Positions 59,726 through 64,000 of a DNA stretch of 64,000 nucleotides are shown in pieces. Within the stretch, counting starts at the first letter, position 1, and each line of letters begins with the position of its first letter. Source of the DNA: Christiangramia sp. (GTDB lineage Bacteria; Bacteroidota; Bacteroidia; Flavobacteriales; Flavobacteriaceae); contig NZ_JAPYPC010000017.1 in assembly GCF_029937855.1 (NCBI RefSeq), positions 17,202 to 81,201 of the forward strand, given 5' to 3'. Both the position numbers and the translations under genes were made by a program. The notes beneath the pieces are model-generated. The model ran no database searches and was not told the DNA's origin. It saw nothing but the letters and a program-made list of their open reading frames with translations.

Positions 59726-60187
59726 ATGAAAAAGGTACTTATAGGGATAGATTATAATCCTAATTCTGAAAAGGTGGTGCGCAGAGGATATGAACTTGCC
59801 AAAAAACTTGGAGCTGAAGTCTGCCTGATTCATGTGTTGGCTGATGTTAGTTATTATGGAGCTAATTATCCCAGTTTTATGGGGTATGAAGGCTATAATG
59901 AAATGGCTGTAGACCTAAACGTTATTTCTGAATTACGTGAAGTCGCTAAAGATTATGTAAAAACAGCTGCGGAACATCTAAATGATCCTACTGTTACCAC
60001 CCATATGGCTGAAGGGCCAACTTCCTCGGCAATTCTTGATTATGCTGATAAGTGGAATGCAGATATGATTGTTTTAGGAACTCATAGCCATTCTGTACTG
60101 GAAAAGGTTTTGATGGGAACTACAGCAAGCCATATTCTTGAAAAGACGAAAATACCTGTTTATTTAATTCCGGTAAAAGAAAACTAA
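59726..60187 (+). CDS. universal stress protein (UspA family, ATP-binding)
   Basis: A 153-residue UspA-type protein. The N-terminal MKKVLIGIDYNPNSEKVVRRG is the Rossmann-like start, and the C-terminal GTHSHSVLEKVLMGTTAS supplies the G-2x-G-9x-G(S/T) ATP-binding motif, so it is of the ATP-binding class. An inserted loop with YYGANYPSFMGYEGYNE lies about residues 45-60. Members act in stress adaptation. Single gene. Confidence 0.9.
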   Translation: MKKVLIGIDYNPNSEKVVRRGYELAKKLGAEVCLIHVLADVSYYGANYPSFMGYEGYNEMAVDLNVISELREVAKDYVKTAAEHLNDPTVTTHMAEGPTSSAILDYADKWNADMIVLGTHSHSVLEKVLMGTTASHILEKTKIPVYLIPVKEN

Positions 60188-60302
60188 TGATATCATTCCC
60201 TGATTTTATTCGTCTATTTCTTAGAAATTCCAAATATTTTTGTGCAAGAGGAAAAGATGATACTAAACCAGCTATTATAAGAATTATTCTATTTCATAAA
60301 AA

Positions 60303-61309
60303 TTAAAATATTACCACGTTTTTACCAATAGATTTACCAGACTCCTGAAGTTTATGTACTTCCCTAAGTGTTTCTGAACTTAAACCTTGAAAGGTTCTAT
60401 TTAGGGTTGACTGAATCTTTTTCTCTTTCACCAAATCTGAGACTCTATTTAGAATTTTATGCTGCGCCAGCATATCTTCGGTTTGGAACATACTTCTGGT
60501 GAACATGAGCTCCCAGTGAAAACTTACACTTTTCTCTTTTAATGAATTTAGGTCTACTTTTTCAGTGTTATTTACCACACAACAAATTCCACCTTGTGGC
60601 GCAATAAGTTCAGTCATTGCCTTCCAGTGTCCTCAAGTATCTGCAAAATTGAGAATATAATTTACTTTCTCGCCCTCTTCCATATTCTCTATTAAATCAT
60701 GATGATTTACCACTCTATCTGCTCCCATTTTCATACACCAGTTAGTTGTGGCATCCCGTGAAGCGGTAGCAATAACCTGAAATTCTGTGAGCTGCTTTAA
60801 TAGCTGGATAGCCATGGAACCTACACCACCAGCACCGCCAATTACCAGTATTTTCTTATCTTTTCCTTCATGTTCACAGATTCTTAATCTGTCAAATAGA
60901 GACTCCCAGGCTGTTAAAGAGGTGAGGGGAAGGGCAGCTGCTTCTTCCCAATTTAAATTTTCTGGTTTATTTCCCACAATCCGTTCATCTACCAGTTGAA
61001 ATTCTGCATAGCTTCCGGGACGGGTAATATCTCCTGAATAAAATACTTCATCTCCAACCTTAAATAATTCAGTATTTTCTCCAACCGCTTCCACAATTCC
61101 TGAAGCATCCCATCCAATGATTTTTGGTTCATCCAATTCAGAATCTTTTGCCGCACTTTGTCTAACTTTATAATCTACCGGGTTTACAGAGATTGCTTTT
61201 ATCTTAATAAGCAGATCCTTTTTTCCTGGTTTTGGTTTTTCGGTCTTAAAATCTATAAAACTATTCTCTTTCTCAATGGGAAGTGATCTTTTAAATCAAC
61301 TGCTTTCAT
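60303..61309 (-). pseudogene. zinc-type alcohol dehydrogenase-like gene with frameshift and stop
   Basis: The protein would be about 335 residues (MDR fold). The frame at 61136-60633 reads DEPKIIGWDASGIVEAVGEN, AALPLTSLTAWESLFDRL and GGAGGVGSMAIQLLKQL. At 60633-60635 it meets an in-frame TGA (NFADT-stop-GHWKAM) and continues without shift at 60617-60303 (APQGGICCVVNNTEK). At the 5' end the true start ATG at 61309 is out of frame: the first codons run into a TAG, and PIEKENSFIDFKTEKPKP continues in the main frame, so one base has been lost or gained near 61290. The gene is likely inactive. Confidence 0.85.
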
Positions 61310-61438
61310 TTTTTCTTTTCAAGATACTTTTCCGAGTTTAGAGAGTCATTTTAATACATCATAAAATTTTGCTAAATTCCTGTAACTATTTCTGCATCAG
61401 TCATCAGTAGTTAAACTTGTTGATGAATTATATAAACT

Positions 61439-62291
61439 CTGAAAATAGGATTTATCGCTCTGGGTATTATGAGAAGCCGATGGCGAACAATTTATTAAAA
61501 GCAGGCTACGATCCTAAAGTAGTATATAACACAACAAAAGAAAAGGCTGCGGAGCTTTTAAAGAATGGAGCTGAGTGGGCAAAATCTCCTTCGGAAGTTG
61601 GGAAAGAGATTGATATTCTTTTCTCTATGCTGGAAAAACCCGGCGTGGTTGAAAAGCTGCCTACAGGAGAAGAAGGCTTTTAAAATTCCATTAAAAAGGA
61701 TTCTTTATGGATAGATTCCAGCACCGTCAATCCATCCTTTATCGAATAGAGACAAAAACTGGCTTCAGAAAAAGAATAGGATTTCTGAATGCGCCCGTGA
61801 CTGGGTCTAACCAGACCGCAGAGGTAGCGCAACTACTGTTTTTAGTAGGTATTTTGAATGTCTAAGGAACTGTTTCTTTGTATAGGTAAAGATGCCATTC
61901 ATATTGGTGCTGCCGGTGCAGATTCAGCTATGAAAATTAGGATCAATCAAATGTTAGGAAAAAGTATGCTGGCTTTTTCTGAAAGCCTCAGTTTGGGGAT
62001 TAGCCTGGGGATCGATAAAAGAACAGGAATGGATATATTATTAAAAACTCCGGTAACTGCTCCCGTATTAGATATATTTAGATCTCGCATAGAAAATGAT
62101 GAATACGAGCCAAATTTCCCGCTAAAACATCTTCAAAAAGATCTACATTTATTTATTGAAACAGCTTATGAACTGGAGCAGTCAAATCCTCTAACCTACA
62201 CAGCGGAAGAAGGGTATGGTTTGGCAAACCGCAAAAATATAGGGATTTAGATTTTACGACTATATTTAAATATTTGCATGAAAAGGAATAA
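61439..62291 (+). pseudogene. beta-hydroxyacid dehydrogenase (HIBADH-like) gene, multiply broken
   Basis: Fragments of one protein lie in order across frames: KIGFIALGIM (frame from 61439, with CTG where ATG is expected), a 1-base shift near 61475, then MANNLLKAGYDPKVVYNTTK up to a TAA at 61681-61683, further stops after NPSFIE and KLASEKE, another shift into IGFLNAPVTGSN, and the C-terminal domain 61858-62250 (SMLAFSESLSLGISLGIDKR). A final shift restores LDFTTIFKYLHEKE ending at 62291. At least six lesions are visible, so it is clearly a pseudogene. The intact family is 3-hydroxyisobutyrate/2-hydroxy-3-oxopropionate dehydrogenase-like. Confidence 0.9.
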
Positions 62292-62494
62292 TTTTATGAA
62301 GTCAGCGCTTTAAATCTTTTATTATCGGATTCCTATGCCTATCTTTACCAAAATTTTGATGCAGGCTGAAATCAGCCATTGCTCTCTCTGAATTAAACCT
62401 TCAAAAGATAATCTTACACATTAAATTTTTCTGGTATTCGTTTAGTTGGTTCAAAGCATTGAAATTAACACGAATATTAATTAAATTATAGTGA

Positions 62495-62953
62495 ATGGCA
62501 AGATCCGGACAAACCCAAAACAAAAGAGAAAAAGAAAAAAAGAAGCTTAAGAAACGTAAAGAAAAAGAAGCCAAGCGTTTAGAGAGAAAAGAAAATTCAA
62601 ACAAAGGTGGATCATTTGAAGATATGATCGCTTATGTTGATGCCGATGGAAACCTTACCGATACTCCCCCAGATCCCACTCAGAAAGTAGAAGTAGAGGC
62701 TGAAGATATTGAAATTGCTGTACCTAAGAAAGAAGACAGGGAGTATGATGAGCCTGAAACAGATACAGAAGGTAAAGTTTCATTTTTTGATCACTCTAAA
62801 GGTTTCGGATTCATTATAGGGAAAACAACCGGTGAAAAATATTTTGTTCATGTGAGTGGGCTTATAGATGAAATAGACGAGAATGATAAAGTAAGCTTTG
62901 AGCTGGAGCAGGGAATGAAAGGTCTTAACGCCGTAAGGGTTAAGAAAATATAA
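62495..62953 (+). CDS. cold-shock-domain protein with basic N-terminal tail
   Basis: A 152-residue protein. The first ~40 residues are almost entirely Lys/Arg/Glu (KREKEKKKLKKRKEKEAKRLERK, in pieces) and predicted helical or disordered. An acidic linker (VEVEAEDIEIAVPKKEDREYDEPE, in pieces) follows, and then a C-terminal cold-shock domain with RNP1 (SKGFGFI) and RNP2 (YFVHVS). Such proteins bind single-stranded RNA/DNA and act as RNA chaperones. The extended basic tail is a common Flavobacteriia variant. Confidence 0.85.
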   Translation: MARSGQTQNKREKEKKKLKKRKEKEAKRLERKENSNKGGSFEDMIAYVDADGNLTDTPPDPTQKVEVEAEDIEIAVPKKEDREYDEPETDTEGKVSFFDHSKGFGFIIGKTTGEKYFVHVSGLIDEIDENDKVSFELEQGMKGLNAVRVKKI

Positions 62954-63039
62954 GTAGTTCTGGAATAGGTAATTACCTGTTTTAATCAAAAAAAATCATC
63001 CTGAATCGTAAATTATTGAAAATTAATAGATTATTATAA

Positions 63040-63068
63040 TGTACAGTAAATATTTAAGTGTACATTTG
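63040..63068 (+). promoter_or_regulatory. promoter with overlapping palindromic operator for the desaturase
   Basis: TACATTTG (63061-63068) is a perfect -7 element. The palindrome TGTACA-N13-TGTACA (63040-63064), with inner TAAATATTTA, overlaps it, so a dimeric repressor bound there would exclude RNA polymerase. Such architecture is common for lipid-synthesis genes controlled by TetR- or FadR-type proteins. Confidence 0.55.
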
Positions 63069-63155
63069 CGATGTTAAAATAGTTTAGTATTCTTCACTTA
63101 GGTAAATCCTTTCAGGATATTTAAAGTTTTGTTCACTTCAGTATTTCGACAATAA

Positions 63156-64000
63156 ATAAATAGTACCAGTATCAATAATCCACAATTTGCCCAACGTAGG
63201 GCCTCAGAATTTTCCAAGACTTTAAGGAGTCGGGTAAATTTCTATTTCAAAACCAATAATATTAGTAAACATGCCAATACAAGCATGATTCTTAAAACGG
63301 TTTTGATGTTGCTCGTTTTTATTTTTCCGTTAATAATTATCAATACAGGAATCGTTTCCAGCGTCTGGCTTTTGTTTACGCTTTATATTATTAGTGGATT
63401 TGGCATGGCAGGAATAGGAATGGGAATTATGCATGATGCTATTCATAATTCTTACTCAAAAAACCAGAAGGTTAATCAATATCTCGGCTATACCTTGAAT
63501 CTAATTGGAGCCAACGCAAGTATATGGAGAATTCAGCATAATGTTCTTCATCATACCTTCACCAATATAGAAGAGGCTGATGATGATATTAATCCTCCCT
63601 TTTTTTTAAGATTTACCCCACATACCAAAAGACACGGTATTCATAAATTTCAACATATCTATTCATGGTTTTTCTACGGACTTTCAACGGTTTCATGGGT
63701 TACTGCGAAAGATTTTGTTAGGATGGCACGTTTTAAGAAAATGGGATTTTTTAAAGGAGGAAAAGCCTTCCGTAAAGAATTATCGGAAGTAATAGGCTGG
63801 AAAGCAATTTCTTTTACCTTTGTTTTAATTCTACCCATGATCATGTCTCCACAGTCATGGTGGGTGGTTTTACTTGCATTTGTGAGTATGCATTTCGTGA
63901 CGGGATTAATGATCACAACAGTATTTCAGCTAGCTCATATTGTTCCAACCACAGAATACCCTTTACCCAATAGAGAAGGAGTTGTAAAAGGGGATTGGGC
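63156..64000 (+). CDS. fatty acid (acyl-CoA) desaturase, partial; start codon appears lost
   Basis: The frame is open from after a TAA at 63153 to the window end. Sequence from about residue 20 (EFSKTLRSRVNFYFKTNNISK) matches the N-terminal region of Bacteroidota acyl-CoA desaturases, upstream of the first ATG at 63285. Histidine boxes HDAIHNS and HNVLHHT are in order, with membrane helices around residues 45-80 and later; the third box is beyond the window. No ATG, GTG or TTG occurs in the frame between 63156 and 63285. ATA at 63156 (ATA AAT AGT ACC) sits exactly where a start is expected, so ATG may have mutated to ATA. The enzyme inserts double bonds into acyl chains in the membrane. Confidence 0.8.
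   Translation, partial: MNSTSINNPQFAQRRASEFSKTLRSRVNFYFKTNNISKHANTSMILKTVLMLLVFIFPLIIINTGIVSSVWLLFTLYIISGFGMAGIGMGIMHDAIHNSYSKNQKVNQYLGYTLNLIGANASIWRIQHNVLHHTFTNIEEADDDINPPFFLRFTPHTKRHGIHKFQHIYSWFFYGLSTVSWVTAKDFVRMARFKKMGFFKGGKAFRKELSEVIGWKAISFTFVLILPMIMSPQSWWVVLLAFVSMHFVTGLMITTVFQLAHIVPTTEYPLPNREGVVKGDW

Noticed and set aside
60633..60635. TGA recoding (selenocysteine or Trp) in the alcohol dehydrogenase-like gene
   Set aside because: A second lesion at the 5' end and a broken neighbour gene make simple decay more likely, and no SECIS-like hairpin is evident after the TGA.
61417..61683. Stand-alone 88-residue protein starting at 61417
   Set aside because: The homology to the beta-hydroxyacid dehydrogenase begins in another frame (61439) and continues past the stop, so it is a fragment of one broken gene.
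1..64000. tRNA, rRNA, CRISPR array, prophage and intact insertion sequences
   Set aside because: None could be recognised by eye. A run of tRNAscan-SE, Infernal and a CRISPR finder would be decisive.

Overview
The window reads as low-GC chromosomal DNA of a marine-type member of the Flavobacteriaceae (Bacteroidota). The protein set resembles Gramella/Christiangramia or Salegentibacter, but the genus is my inference. Support comes from a type IX secretion (T9SS) C-terminal sorting domain, DUF4402 pilin-like proteins, a lipoprotein-type TamA (TamL) beside TamB, and Bacteroidota-style promoters (-33 TTG / -7 TAnnTTTG). I see no rRNA, tRNA, CRISPR array, intact insertion sequence or prophage.

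Layout. 1-4 kb: the end of an acyl-CoA thioesterase gene and a minus-strand run of two MscS channels, an endonuclease/exonuclease/phosphatase-family protein and a DUF3817 protein. 4-13.5 kb: galE, a tiny YqaE/Pmp3 gene, a VTT-domain protein, an SDR and an MDR oxidoreductase, a FUSC transporter with a DUF6155 partner, and the cysE-cysM pair for cysteine synthesis. 13.6-20 kb: a secreted protein, a Crp/Fnr regulator, an SF2 helicase, a DoxX-like protein and penicillin-binding protein 1A. 20-21 kb: apparently empty, but it holds three tandem small ORFs (33, 33 and 46 codons) on the minus strand behind a plausible ECF-sigma promoter. 21-27 kb: an SdiA-regulated-type protein, a membrane dipeptidase and a tightly overlapping operon of RimK-like ATP-grasp ligase, GCS2-family ligase and N-formylglutamate amidohydrolase. 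27-35.8 kb: OsmC, FKBP, a Tat-exported Gfo/Idh/MocA protein, a 3D-domain lipoprotein, a prokaryotic glutamate-receptor-like K+ channel, an ACT-like protein divergent from aspartokinase, a glycosyltransferase and a GreA/GreB factor. 35.8-44.2 kb: a chaperone-usher-like pilus locus with four DUF4402 subunits, a PapD-like chaperone, an usher-like barrel and, inside the operon, an 890-residue T9SS cargo protein. 44.4-48 kb: a gluconate operon with a fused gluconokinase/6-phosphogluconate dehydrogenase and a GntP permease. 48-57.8 kb: OmpA-like lipoprotein, TamB, TamL and uracil phosphoribosyltransferase. 58-64 kb: small soluble proteins, a universal stress protein, two decayed dehydrogenase genes, a cold-shock-domain protein and a fatty acid desaturase running off the window end, whose expected start codon appears to be lost.

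The points I rate highest are the short-peptide cassette at 20.37-20.85 kb, about 2.4 kb from the amidoligase operon; the pilus locus that combines chaperone-usher and T9SS parts; and a family of dispersed intergenic elements (14.5, 26.6, 31.2 and 33.7 kb), two of which supply the last codons of the neighbouring gene. All functional calls rest on reading motifs in the sequence; no database search was run.
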